This document shows, one piece after another, positions 12,401-25,400 of a stretch of 64,000 nt of DNA (its first letter is position 1; the number at the start of each line of letters is the position of its first letter). The stretch is from the NCBI GenBank assembly GCA_033439795.1, contig JAUTDP010000014.1, forward strand, positions 806,001-870,000. Reading direction: 5' to 3'. The notes beneath the pieces were generated by a model. The model saw only the letters and a program-made list of their open reading frames with translations, searched no databases and was not told the DNA's origin. The DNA comes from Sordaria brevicollis. Taxonomy: Eukaryota; Ascomycota; Sordariomycetes; Sordariales; Sordariaceae. The translations under genes and the position numbers were made by a program.

Positions 12401-13004
12401 TTCCTACCAAAGAGTTGGCCGGTGGTCTTTGGGATGAACCGACCGACAAGCGAACCGACCGAAAAACATACCATATATACTAAACGTAATCGAAACATTG
12501 GATATCAGCTACAGTCCGGTTAATCAGGCTTGGAAGGAGGACGACAACATACATTGGAAATCGGGAAGGCACAAGCAGAGCGAAGGGAGTAGATCGAGAG
12601 ATATACATAGCTCATCGGCGTACGGTTTGGTCGAAATGGCATGAGGAGCGAGATTGATTCCGAGACTATGATTATTGATCAAGATACACCATAATGCTAA
12701 TGGCACTATCAGCGCAGACGAACAGATTGTTGGAAATGGATGATAGTATTTGTAGTAATCGGAACATGAACATAACAAATAGAAAATGGTATTTGCCAAA
12801 GGAGCGTACCTAAGCAACTAACTGATCTTCTCATATCTTGCTTTCATGCTTTGACAATCTGATGTAGTAGCTTCGCCAACCCTTCGACTTCATTGTCGTT
12901 TCTTCGCTTGCCTTAAGCTTCACATCGTATCCTACATTACTTCGAATTCCAAGCGAGCACCGTTGACCAAGTTGTCCAATGGCACACAAAGAGCACTCAC
13001 TTAC
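12401..13004. other. Convergent 3' spacer
   Basis: About 600 bp between the stop codons of two genes facing each other. It should be 3' UTR sequence from both sides. No coding frame or RNA gene is supported. Confidence 0.55.
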
Positions 13005-14651
13005 TTACTTCCTAACCTCACCCTCCTCAGCAACCTTGGCATCCTCATAAGCCGGGGGCGCCTCCACGTCAGCCTCAGCTTCCTGTGCATTCAACAAACC
13101 AGCCTTCTCTTCAACGGGAGCCTCAGCTCCATCCTTGCCGTGACGACGAGAAGAACGCTTGCAGCCGGCACCACCATTGCGACGGCACTTGCGACCCTTG
13201 CAAGAACCACCACGGCGGTAGAAGAAGCGGTAAAGAGCGACGATGAGGGTTCCGACGGCCATGCCGACGCTGTTTTCGTGGGTTAGCATCATTATCCTTT
13301 ATGTTTGATGAGAAAGGGGAAAGGAGAAGAGAGAAAAAACATACAAGCTAACAAGAACACCAGCCACAATCCCCACCAACACCGGCAACAATACATGGGC
13401 AGTGATACTCTTCATCAACTGGCCCCAGCTGTGTTCGTAGCGGTGCATTCCACCATGATGGTGACCGTGCCATCCATTCTCTGGGGATTCGTCCTCCTGT
13501 TGAGGAACCTCATCGAGCAAGTCTTTGATCTTCTTTTCTTCTTCTTCCTCCTGCTCTTCAACAGGAGCCGAGACAATTTCCCAAGTACCATCCTCGCCAT
13601 CAAAATCGATACGTTCGATATCAATCTCAATAACGGGCATTTCCCTGTGTTCCTCCTCCTCAACGGCAGTGGCAGAGGCAGATTGTCCCATCATGCCGTG
13701 GCAACCACCCTTCATCTTCTTAGCCCACGCCTCTTTACCCTCCTTCACCTTGTCACTGAACCCCTTGAGCAACTTGCAAAGGAAGTTGTCACACTCGGGT
13801 TCGGGCTGAGAAGGGGCGACGCCCATAAACGGCACCGGAATACCGTTTGCGCTGTCTTCGTTGGGGGTAGTAGTGTCGATATCGGCAATCATCAACTTTT
13901 GCGTTGTCTGATCTCTCAACAACTTGATTTCTACCGCTGGAATCCCCTGAACAAACGCATTGCCGACTTCCAAGATTTGCAAGTTCAAATCGATAATTTC
14001 CTGCGCAGCCTGCTCCGCGGAGGGTTGAGAAGAAGAGGTACGAAGACCAAACCCGAGATTCTGAGGCATGGTCTTTGGTTTGCGGTTGCGATGCTTGCGA
14101 TGTTTCTTGTTCTTGTGATGTTGCTTCTTCTTGTTGTCATCATCCTTCTCATTGTCGGAATCGGAGTGATTGTCGTCGTCGTCGTCGTTGTCGTGGTGCA
14201 TATTCTCGACCTTCCCCGTGCGCACATGTCCATCACCCTCCAAGACCTGACCGGCCCATAACTCGGCCCTCAGCGGATCAGCGTTGGGGAAAAGCTCGAA
14301 GCCGTTGACGAGCAGTCTGTCCCCTCCGGTATGGTCGATCTTGAAGTCGAGCTCGAGGTGGTTCGGCTTGTCGGTCAAGACTTTGGGGTGGTGGGCATTG
14401 TGGTGTCGGTCCTTGATGAGCACGGGACAGCCGGGGCAGGCGAGCTCGACGAGCTGGTGTTGGGAGGCGGAGGCGGTGATGGGGTCGAGACGGTTGGTGC
14501 CGTCAGGGTTGAGATCGGATGCGACTTCTTGCGCAAAGGCGATGTCGGTGTCGGACAGCTCGGGAGGGATGAGGAAGCCGGACACGGTGCTCGCCGAGAG
14601 AAGAGTGGCCGAGGCGACGGCGGCGGCGGTGGTAAGGTGTTTGGGTATCAT
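13005..14651 (-). CDS. Secreted/membrane protein with CPGCPV motif and Asp/His/Lys tracts, 523 aa
   Basis: Two exons (14651-13345, 13269-13005) on the minus strand. The donor is GTATGT, the acceptor CAG, and the 75-nt intron splits the last membrane segment. Residues 1-25 form a signal peptide (TTAAAVASATLLSASTVSG). A conserved-looking lumenal start follows (FLIPPELSDTDIAFA) with CPGCPV at 72-77, a pattern I recall from an uncharacterised ascomycete family, possibly a DUF family, with low certainty. A tract near 185-235 is made of Asp, then Lys/His/Arg. Further on come an acidic run (EEQEEEEEKK) and a His/Gly cluster (GWHGHHHGGMH). A long hydrophobic stretch (about 417-450) precedes a cytosolic Arg/Lys- and Cys-containing tail. 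The topology suggests type I insertion. Function is unknown; metal or ion binding is only a thought. Confidence 0.8.
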
Positions 14652-16157
14652 CCTGATTGTTGACGCTGTGATATGATGAGTATTGTTGTTGTCGAGTTGT
14701 TGAAAGAGTAGAAGTGGAAGTTCAGGTGTAAGTCGGAATAAGGGGCGATGGAAATGGAATGGCGTGTAAGTGCTGCTGGGCGCTAGCGTGGCACTAACAG
14801 TTGAGCGCAATGACGCACGTCGGGTCTGATTAGGTAGTTCGTTGCTAGGTACGACGGAGTTGATGGAAAAGGACGGGGGACAGAACGGCAAGATGGTTGA
14901 AGCTGACAAAGCCGAAACGAAATGGACAACTTGTCAATTCACTTGAAGAGTCTTGAAGGTTAGAGACTGATGAAGCCCAGTGAATGGAATGGAATTCCCC
15001 TCTTCGAAACCCGACGCTTCGCTTCATCATCGTTTCGCCTCAGCTCCCCGGCAGCGGCTTGGGGCCGTTAGTGTAATAATAGCCAATCGATAAAAGCGCC
15101 CGGGCCATCCGTTACGAACACAAAGGGAGCGGAGCCAATTACGCGTCACATCAGGCTCCCCTACGACAGAATGCTGAGACCGGTGCTCTTGGCCACAATG
15201 AATAACATGGTCCCGTTTAATTTGCTACCCTTGTCGAGGAGATGGGCGTTTGATAAACGCTGAAGCAACAAAGTGAACATGCCGTGAAATGAAAGCATAC
15301 GTAAGCGTCATGTGATTCGTGATCGTCGACGGGGCGGCATAGCCACAAACGCTCGAGGCACTCGTTCCCGTCGTGGATCGTTGCTCGAGTCGCCTTTGTG
15401 TTGCTGTCTTTGACTTCGTATGATCGCCATGACAACCTAACAGCGAGACTCCAACGCCATGATAAGGATGGTTTTGTATCAGCATCTTGCAATCATCACG
15501 TCTTCTAACAGTATAATTGCAGCTGCTGTGCTTCTGGAGCCCCAGATGGCAGATGCATATACTATGCAGGCTCCACTAAAGTCCAAACCTGCAGCAACAG
15601 ACTCCATCGCCGCCGTCAAGCTTACAACGAGTTACAGCGATATCAAGCCTTCCCAATTTGGACGCTATTCGCAAGTTGATTGGACAGTCCTGAATTAAGA
15701 TGGTTTAACGCTATCAGCTTTTCGTCATGTTATCCATCCCCTTTGTTTCAACTCTCTTGTATAGTACTCGTACAACTTGTCTAAGCCATCACTGATGTGG
15801 AAAATCCAAGCCCAAGGTTTCGTGAACGTGTTTTTAAACCAAAGTCCCCTTCGTTTCCCGGTCGCGCTTGCGCCAGTGACCATGCCATCCATGCGTTCCA
15901 TCCATCCATCCATCCATCATATATAAACTAAACCAAAGTGCAAAAGATGTGTTGATAATACATGGTTGAAGAAGTAAAATAAAAGGAAAATGCGGATGAC
16001 AAAATAAGAGAGAAGCAAGAAAAATTCAAATGTTCAAACGTTTTTGTTACTCCGGTGAGTCCAATGCGTGCGTCGTGTTTATAATCCCAAAAACTCCTCT
16101 TAAGAATAGTGTGTTCGTTCGTTGACAGCATTACCCAATTCTCCTATCCATACCTCA
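14652..16157. other. Intergenic region upstream of the 523-aa gene
   Basis: About 1.5 kb with the promoter and leader of the 523-aa gene and the 3' UTR of the EGF-type gene. The frame of the 523-aa protein is open upstream to 14909, but the signal peptide fixes the start at 14651. A TCCA microsatellite lies at 15896-15918. No gene is supported. Confidence 0.55.
15896..15918 (+). repeat. (TCCA)n microsatellite
   Basis: About five and a half tandem TCCA units, just downstream of the EGF-type gene on the minus strand and probably in its 3' region. Confidence 0.85.
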
Positions 16158-19100
16158 TCATCGCAGGTTAAACCATCCCAAAAAAGCCCCTTCATCTCCA
16201 TCTCCTCCTCCTCGCTTTCCCAACCTCCACATCATCATTCCCCTCTTCCTCCTCGCATCAGGATGCGACTCACCCCCAACCGGTCCTTGCCCAGCGGCAT
16301 CAACCGTAAACCCCACAAAATCCACAGAGTTCCCATTCCCCACGCTCACGTTCCTCGCCGTGTCAAGGCTCACAGGATTACTCCCATCATTGATGATCGC
16401 CGCGCTAACCTGGGAGAACACCTTCTGGATAGCGGTTTGGGCTTCCTCGGCTTTCGTCAAGTCTTCTTCTTGCAAGATGTAAAGAACGGCGACTCGAGCA
16501 AAGTCGAGGATCTCTTCGGTGACGGCAAAGGTAGGGTCGGAGCCCGGTGCTGACGAGGCCATAGTTAGAGTGGTGGCGACGGTGCGTGTGGAGCTCGCGG
16601 ACCCTAGACCGGTTGTGGTGATGGTTGTGAAGCTGTTGGACCCGTCACCGCTGCCGGAGCCCGAGCCGGAGCCCGAACCGGAGCCCGAACCGGAGCCTGA
16701 CCCAGAACCACTGCCAAACCCAGAGCCAGACCCGCTGCCGCTTCCGGAACCTGAGCCGGAACCCGAACCCGAGCCAGATCCTGATCCTGACCCAGAGCCA
16801 CTTCCAGCAGTAGCGGTAGCACCCGCACCCGCGCCTCCACCTGCACCACCACCACCGCCATTTCCAGAACCACCTGTGCCACCACCCGCAGCAGTAGTAG
16901 TAGCAGCCGGCACCGACACAACCGGGACCGACGTAGCCGGCAACGGCGCCTCCAGTGTAATCGTCGTCAACGGTCCCACCAACACCGAAATCGTCGTAAT
17001 AGCCACCCCATCCACAATAACATTAGCCGCATTCACATCTTGACCCCCACTTCCACTGCTGCTTCCGTTGGTACCAGCAGCACTACCAACCGTATCCAAA
17101 CTGACCACCAAGTTCCTCGCATCCCCCTGCCTAAGGGCTCGTCCATCAAAGGTCACCAACGCATTCTGCGCTCCGCACGACAACCCCTCCCTGTTAAACT
17201 TGGCCACTATTTCACTTCCATCCAAGGGGATCGAGAAATTCTTGTACGCATCCGCTACCAAGCGGGGGATGGCAGCTCCTATCGTCGCCCCGCCATCATC
17301 AAGGCCGGGCCACGTCATGGCGCTGCACCCCGTCGTGTCGGTAGCATTGCAGTTAAATCCCGTGAACCCGTTCCGGCAGATACACGAACAGAAGCCCTGG
17401 GAAACAATGTTGGTCCCGCCGTTTTCGCAGGTAACTTCTCGTTGGCATTGCTGGAGCTGTTGCTGGGCGGAGCCGGAGCCGTTGTTGTTTTTCTGGAGAA
17501 CGAGGAACTCGAGGGGGATGACGACGGCGGCGACGGTCAGGAGGACGATGACGGTCACGAGCAGGATGAAGCCCCATACTGGGAGGCGGCAGATGCGGCG
17601 CCCGCCGGGGGGCTTCTTGTTGCGACCGGATCCGTTGCTGCGGTCAGAGGGGGGTTGGTCGCTGCTGTCGCCGCCATCACCGCCGCCGCGGGAGTTCCCG
17701 CTGTTGTTGGGCGAGCGGTTGAGGTGAGCCAGGGGCCAGGATTGGATCTGGTCGCGGAGGGAGTCGCGGAAGCGGCGGGGTGGAATTTGGGGATGGGCTG
17801 GAGGGGGGAAGGCGGCGAGCATGTCGGAGAAGCCGGATTGGTGTTTTTCGTTTTCGACTATTTCGATTATCAGTCAGCATCAGCACATAAAATACGGATG
17901 AAGAGAGGGAATGGTGACGTACTGGACATCTCCTTCTCGTGACCAAACTCATCATACAACTGCTCCTCGATCCTACTCGCAGGCCTCTTGCCGTTTTCCA
18001 GACTCTGTTCCAACCTCGTCGCCCTTCGTATCAGCTCCGAAAGACTCGTCAGACTACCTCTCGCCTGAGCTTTGCGGACGGCGTCCATGTCGAGATTCGG
18101 CGGTCTCCTAATGGCCGAAAATCGACTGTAGCCCCGTCCTCCTCCTGGCCTATTATTATTTTCATTCGACGACGAGGTAGTCTGGTCATACGAGCTGGCA
18201 TTATCATACGCATCCAAGATCGCATCCGTCGTGATGGCGGACCCAATCTGCGGAGTCTTTGTGCTCGACGAGCTGGAGTTCTCAATGTAGCCCGTTCCGG
18301 TTGCAAAGGGATCTCGGTAAGGGGTGCCAGGAGTTGTCGGACCGGGACCTGTCCCGTGGTTCTCTCCCCATCCTCCTGTTCCTGCTCCTGCCCCTTGTTG
18401 TGTGCGTGGACTCGTCGCCGCTACCAGCGTAGGCTTGGCCCTCTTCCCCAGGCTCGCGTTCCGTACAAGTTGGCTGTCCTCGGCATCCTCCTCGTATCCC
18501 GGAGGTGCGTTTTCGTTGTTCCGATGCATCCCCATGACGTGCTCCTCGTGATCGGTGGACGGATACTGTGGGCTAACTCCCGGAGAGATAGTACCCCAGC
18601 TGTCGGGTATGGCCGCGCTGGACGCAAAGGACGTGTGAGATCTCGATCGTGCGGTTCCTGGGCTTTCCTCGGGGATGGGTGAGACGAAGGAGGCATTTGA
18701 GTAGAAGGATGACGCCCCGCGTCTGGCTGATGGTGGCGGTCCGAGGGTGACGCTTCGTCGTGGAGGTGGTTGTAGTGGTCCAGCTGCGGATGGTGGTGGT
18801 GCAGGCATTTGGCCGGGCAGCGGAAAGTCGGGGATGGTCCCCAACGATGACAAGGTGGATGGTCGGGAAGTAGTACTCTCAGGGACGGTCGACAGTGGCT
18901 CTTGCTGTTGCTGTTGGTGATGGTCGACAGATGGTCCTGCTACTACCATGCCTCCTTGCTGTGGTCTGTACTGGAAACCCGAGACTGGCGTGGGATCTTG
19001 CACTCTGGAGCTATCCAAGATGGAAGGAACTCTACTCGGTCGCGGGGGTCGTGCTGGTGGTTGTGACCTTCCGGCTGGAGGTCGATATGGTTCTTGCCCC

Positions 19101-19453
19101 GTAGCAAGAGGAACTGCAGCTTGTGAAGAAGCCAACGGCCACTGTGGAATCACCGGGATCGGTCGGGAGATGGCTATTCCAATTCCTCCTTCCCTTGTTT
19201 GAAGTCCTGACGGTGGCGGCCGTTGAGTTCGTGGTTGTTGTGGCTGTTGTTGCTGCTGCTGCTGCATTCCAATACCGGCTGCTGTTCTTGCCCTGCTAGG
19301 CCTGGTTACTGTCTGAGGCTGCTCATTCTCTTCTTGCACCCTCCGAATCGAAGGACCCTCTCCCCTTAACCCAGCCTGCTCCCTCGCCCTCCTGGCAGAT
19401 CCTGGTAGCTGTGGCTGTCGGTCCATGTCTCTCCTCCCATTTTGAGAACTCAT
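16158..19453 (-). CDS. Type II membrane protein with EGF-like module and Gly-Ser linker, 1,076 aa
   Basis: Two exons (19453-17923, 17857-16158) joined by a 65-nt intron with donor GTACGT and acceptor ATAG. The first 604 residues lack a signal peptide and are Pro/Gln/Ser/Arg-rich, with poly-Gln near 65 and a helical stretch close to the exon junction. A single membrane anchor (about 605-631, [19 protein letters not shown]) follows a basic GRRICR sequence, so the N-terminus should be cytosolic. Outside the membrane comes a Cys module (about 648-680) spaced like EGF, with CENGGT and [10 protein letters not shown]. An uncharacterised globular part follows, then a Gly/Ala/Thr stretch, a long SGSGSG tract encoded at about 16650-16805, and a C-terminal domain with basic tail. 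EGF-like modules are uncommon in fungi. A wall-sensing or adhesion role is inference. I know no characterised homologue. Confidence 0.82.
16650..16805 (-). repeat. Coding Gly-Ser dipeptide repeat
   Basis: About 25 alternating Ser-Gly pairs inside the EGF-type membrane protein. The underlying hexanucleotides vary (GGCTCC, GGTTCC, GGCTCT, GGATCA and others), so the dipeptide is kept while the DNA is not a perfect repeat. It probably forms a flexible extracellular linker. Confidence 0.85.
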
Positions 19454-22400
19454 TTATGTGAAGCCCCACACGAATTGATCGAACATTCAAAGGTAGGAGT
19501 TCCAAACTCTATTCGGCCAGTGTGTTCCAAATTACCCGCTCGGCGATGTATACTCTGGCACAAACCAGAGACTTCGTTATTTCCCGATAAATGTTTGATC
19601 CAAAGAGGGTTGAAGACTTGGTGTAGGACGACCCTTTCGTAGCCGAAATCCTCCTGGACCGCCGGGGAAGGTCACACAATGCCAACAACCCTGACTCTGA
19701 TGATATAACTCGGGTGATGCAGCACAACTTTAAAGGCAAGGTTGTGGAACCAATTGCTGGGTGTAAGTATCCGTAACAAACGAGCGAGGGCTTCGATTTC
19801 CGAAATTGCTAGATAGAAAACCAAGGAAATGTTCCGTGACGCGTAGGTTGAGCTTGAAGAACAGCGGGATCAATGGACTGGAGCCTCGAAGTTGGTTTGG
19901 AAGAAGGGCAAGTGTCGGCAAAGATGAATGCTTGGAGGCTGTGAATACAGACAAAAGTCAGTCAGTCTCTGAGGGGCAAAGAAGCTTGGGACAATCAGAG
20001 ACAAGTTCGAGTTGTCTGAGCCGTGGAACGACTGCTCTCCATGTCCTGCCGGGAAGACCTGACCTTTGCACCAAAATGCTGCAACACAGCTATGCCTTGG
20101 GCTAAGGGGTGCTAGGGGTGCTAAACATCCAAGCCGGGGGAACGAGGACAGGCAAAGACCACTTACAGCTTAGGGAAACCCAGGAGCTTCAAAGTCGGCG
20201 AATTGGCCAATGCTTTCGGATGGATAACGAAGAATAATAATAGAGTCGAGGAAAGGGCATGTGCCTGCCAAGTCACTAACAAATTGCTAGGACGGTTATG
20301 CTCTCCCGGTCGGTGTAAGCATGTGGCAAAGCAAAAGCTTCCTAGTCAGGTCGAGGAAGGGGACGAACAGGTGGATGTCGATGATGGGTGGGTGTGGTGT
20401 GGGCGAACGAGTGGATGATGGAGATGGGTTGAACTGCTGGGGTCCGCGTACGGCCGAGAAGTCTGCAACAGCGGGAGCCAGACGACCGGCAATGAGCCGG
20501 CTCGGAAGAGAAGGGGAAGTGAAAAATAAGTGGACACCTTAGACCTGAGGTGAGATGATAATGGTAGAGTACGACCCGATGTTGTGTGTCCCCAGAGGAC
20601 TAATGGTGTTTCAGCTTTGTGGGACGGGAACGGGGCCACGCAGGGACTTGGTAGGGAAAGGCCGAATTTTGTGTGCAAAAAGGAGGTGACGTCTGAAATC
20701 GTCGTCGATCAGGCACAGCCTTGCAGATAGCTAGGAGGGCGTCGTGATGAGGGCGGCGGAGGGAAAAGAGAGCCGAAAAAAAGGGAAAGGTGAGTCCTCC
20801 GGAACAGACGGTGATGACCCCTCGGGATATTTAGTAGGCACACCAGATGCACCAGGCTCCCTCCCACAAGAATCCAGATTCTTGGATCGAGCAACTGGTC
20901 ACAGACAGAAGCATCGGGTTGCTATCAATGCACGAGACTGTCCTGTCTTGCTGTTAGCTGCGTTTTGGTGGAGGCGAAGGCTTTACTTGTACATACAGCT
21001 TACAGCAGCCGAAGAACGAAGGACAGGCAACCAAGGTCGTCAAGACCGTGCGTTGAAAAACGAAAGAGGGGAGATATCAAGTATCAGCGCGTTTAAAAAA
21101 AAAGAGAGTGAAGGAAGCCAATTGGCTCAAAAAGAGGGACGCAAGGCAAGGCAAGAAGCAGAAGCAGAAGCGAGTGATTGTATGTATGAAGTGAGGTGGT
21201 GTTGGAGATATGGCTCGAGCACACAGACGTCCGAACTAGCGGATTTCGGCTGGAACAGCTGCCCTTTCTGCAACCCACGCAGCAACCAGTCTGCAACTAC
21301 TAAGAGGAGGCAAGACAAACGAAGGTGAGTGTGATGGAGGGTGCGGAGCTGACGGAAGCGAGAAGGTGAAAAGAGGGGAGAAATGAAACCCAAGATCGAG
21401 AACTAAAAGAGAGTCTTTTTCGTAGAAGCGCAAAAGAGTGTTCCCAAAGTTTCAGAGAGGCTGGAATGGGATAAGGAAATGAAGGGAACTACGGGGATCT
21501 GGATGCCTTCAGGTCCCCTGGCAAAAAAATACACCACCCTCGTCACCCTCGTTTGACCGGGATGGTGTCAGTCGATACCACCCAGTCTTATATATTACCC
21601 TGCATGATATAGGTCGGACTTGGACCCAGTCTTGCCCGTCTCGCCAGTACCCCCATCAAACACTCCCGAACCATGACAAGGATCTGTGTGTGAAACACAG
21701 GCCTGGAAAGAGTGATGGGTAAGTATAAGAAGAGGAAGATGCCCGAGAGACGCGCTGGTCACGGAGAGTGTCCTGGTGCCGTGTCATGGTCGTCAGCGGA
21801 TCTCACCCATTCGATCTGATCTCCAGAAATGAGATAGAGATGTCCACTCCCGCTCGAGATGTGCCTATCCTTCCCGAGTCTATCCAGAAGCGCTTGCGAT
21901 CTGGTTTGAACAAGAGAACCAAGACATGATCGTCACTAGGAAGATGAAAAGGCGCAAGCCACACTTTCTTCTCCTGGCCTTCTATCTCCCAGCTCATGAT
22001 TCTCAATGGTCCTGAATGTTTCCATGGCCCTTTTCTGTGCGACACCAGCACGCCCTCAACACGAGGACTGACTGCCAGCAATCTGATGGCTGAGATGCGG
22101 CGTCGCGTCGTGGGCAGGTTTACGGGCGAGAAGAAAACGGTCGGCGAACGGCCACCACACAAGGCTACACCAGGCCAACGAGGATTGAGTGAAAAAGCCA
22201 TGGCGAACACGTGCGGAAGTCGGCAGAGGAGAGGCAAAAGGGTATGCGGTTCTCCTATCGCGTGTCTCGCATGGCGTCAGGCTTGCTTCGTGGATGAGGA
22301 GTGTGACTGTGTGAGGAGCCGAGAGGAGGGCAGTTGATGTCTGAGGGGTTGGACGAGAGTTCATCGTTGCCCCCTCAAGCCACAACTCAACGGTCGTGAA

Positions 22401-25400
22401 CGGTCGTGAGAAGAGGGGTTGAGATAGAACCGTGATGACACTTTGACGACATTGTTGGTCACAACGAATCGTGAAAATGAATTTTGAAGAGAGCTCTCAA
22501 ACTGAATTGGTGGACAAAGTGAAAAGAGCGAGAATCGAACGCCACCTCGACCCGTGCACTGACGCAGGAACACCCCCGCTAAAAGACTGCCCCACCAGGC
22601 CCACCCCTTGAGCTTTCCCCAATCCATCAGCTCATTGCAACCTCAGTTCAAATCGGAAACACTAGCGCCGCCATCACCCGCAATGTCGAATGCCAAGAGC
22701 AATTTGTGAGCAGTTGTTATAAATGTCTCCGCTTGTTCACCTCCAAGAAGCGCGATGGTGGAGCACAGACCCGGCTGGCTCTTCGGTTCCACCCTTTGGT
22801 TCTAAGGCAGTTGAGAAACCTCATAGGGCAGTTTCCTGGCCAGAGCTTTTCTCTCATCAACACTGTCTCCAACATCTCAAACAAATGCCCGAACCAATTC
22901 GCGCTCGCTGTTCGACTCGAGTGACGGAAAGCATCATCGGATCTGGGGCCATCTGCGACATTTGAGAATGATCAATCACAAATCATCCGTTGGGGGCTTT
23001 CGAGTGAGCGAATGTGTTTTGCGATAACCTTTTCGTCTCAACGTCTTCCGCTCACAACTGCCGCACGCTAATCATCAATTCCGTTCGGTCTTCCATGGTT
23101 TTCGACAAGCCACTCAACCACAGAACGCACAATTCGAGTTCTCTTCCGTCCATCCACTTACGAGCACGTCGTCAACCACTGATGCAGTGGTGATCAAGAA
23201 TTACGGTTCTGTCACGCATAAAGAATATCCGATAGTCACGAGGAACAGCAAAGTTTTCGTCAAACCCCTACCAGCAAAGATGGATGATGAAACCACACAG
23301 CTTCCTCGCCAGCAAACAAACACCGCGGACCAAAGTATCAGATACAGCAAATGTTTGTTCCGAACGCGGAGAAGAGAGAACTCCGATTTTGCGCCCTCGA
23401 GATTCTCGCTCGTCCCGGATCTGTTTAAGCCACGGAGTTCATGCCAGGATTAGGCCTCTCCGACGATAGTGAGGCTCCTCTGTCGGTGTGAATACCATCG
23501 CCTCCTTTGCATATTTCTTCCATCCCTCCCTCCGATCTTCCCTTTACTGCGCTTTCGAAAAGCATGCGGTGACGGGACGGCGGTGACGTGGTGCTCTTAG
23601 CATTATCACTGGTCTACCTCTCTAAAGGGCGGCAAACTGTCCATTCACCGTTGGAGTTATAAGCAAGCCCGGTGCGATGCGGTGTAGTGGGATCTTACAA
23701 ATTTCCAGACTGTCATTGCGATCGGACACTCTTCGATGATCAAGTGATTTATGAGCTGTCAAGACGATGGATGTCTTCGCGTTTCAAACTAACTCCAAGC
23801 TTCCTTTCTTCTACTAGTCTCATTTCCATCGCAGACTTATGGTACGGGGAGGACAAAGCATTTTCCAGATCACAAGCCTTTAACAATTGTCGCCATTTAC
23901 GATTCCTCTCATCGCACAGGCTACCAGATCCCTCAGCTTGCAAGGCGAAACCGTTGATCGGCAGTTTGCTGTATCAGTGTGCGCTTAAAACTCGAACTTT
24001 GCTTTTGTCTAACCACTTGTCTTCTCTCTCACCCCAATGAAATCACACCGCGCCAGTTCGTCGCTTCTCAAAAGGCTTCTGTGGCTTACTGAGATGCAAT
24101 CCACATTGGCTGGTAGCCGAACCTCTCACTCATCTCATATTGTATCCGTTACTATCATAGCAAGTAGAGGTAACCTTCACCTCCAGACCAGTCGGTCAGC
24201 CAAATCACTGGAAGTACCTATACAGGTAGTTACATACTGTGTGACAAGCGGCTTAAAGCCCTCAAGGCTACATAGCCAAACGTGCATTCCTATAAATAAG
24301 GCATCACTAGTATGGCAGTGGTCCCAATGACCGGACTTTCGGGAACGTCTCATCTGCATCACAACTCCTATAAGGCAGTCCTGACCGACCTGGCGGTGTC
24401 ATACATGTTTGCTCTTTTTTTTCGTCTTTTCAAGTGTGTGGATGTGCAGTGCTTTGCCTGGCTTGGCCTGTCCGTCGGTGTCATCGGCCTGGCCTGCTCT
24501 ACCGTTGTCTACGTGTACCGCCCTGCATAAGGCAGGACACCACGGAGTTCATCACCGATTTGTTTTCTCGTTTCTCGGGTCCGTGGCCCCCTCCGATGGA
24601 GGCCGCTCATCGCCGACGATACTGTAGTGTGGGTTGGGGGCGGCGGTAACGCGGACCTTACACGTATCACATCGTCTTGGTTTTGAGACTTATCGGTAAA
24701 GTAGCATGTAGATACATACAATAGAGTCAATGATGTTAGATATGGTGAGGATGGAAGGAAAGGAAAGGGAAAGAGTACGTTCGAGCGATTGGTTGTATCG
24801 GAAAGAAATCTGTTGATTCAGCTGCTGTTTCATATCATCAACGTTTGCTACAGTACTCGATATCCTCTAGCAGCTAGAGGTAGTGACTCCATCAAACATT
24901 TAGAGAGGCACTTATGATGTCTGAGGCCAGAGCCCCAGACTTAACTGGAATGCTGTCAAGTATCAGACTGCATGGGCAAACGTTTTGGAGGCCCGGTGAG
25001 CTCCGGCGACGCCTCCTAATTCCATTGGAATGTGTTTTTCCCGCGCGAGTCGGCTATGGCGGATGAGGCTCAACTTTCTGTACCTCATTATCTTTCTGTG
25101 TGACAGCCATCTGGCCTTTCTTTCAACCTCACAAATGGACTCAAGCGAGCAAATAAAAAGAAAATGACTTACATATTATTCTTCTAGCTCAGAAGCATGA
25201 TCGTTCAGCATATTGACATCTCGAACGTTTTAGGGAAGAGAAATATTCAACCACAGGTGCAGTTCACTCTCCGTCAGTCGGTCTGTCACTATGTGATGAA
25301 ATGTCAATGCCCGAGATATACACTACCACCGACGACCACAACATTCAGTAGTCAACTGCGGTGCGAGGTCATACCAGGCTAAGCTATGTTGATTCAGGGA

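Noticed and set aside
16519..17043. Plus-strand frame with Pro-Glu repeats
   Set aside because: It is the reverse-frame image of the Gly-Ser repeat of the EGF-type protein.
20744..21328. 194-codon + frame in the 10-kb empty interval
   Set aside because: Mixed charged sequence without family features or splice-joined continuation; kept only as a weak possibility.
22528..22620. Possible minus-strand tRNA around a TTCGATTC word
   Set aside because: The T stem does not pair and no anticodon arm can be folded.
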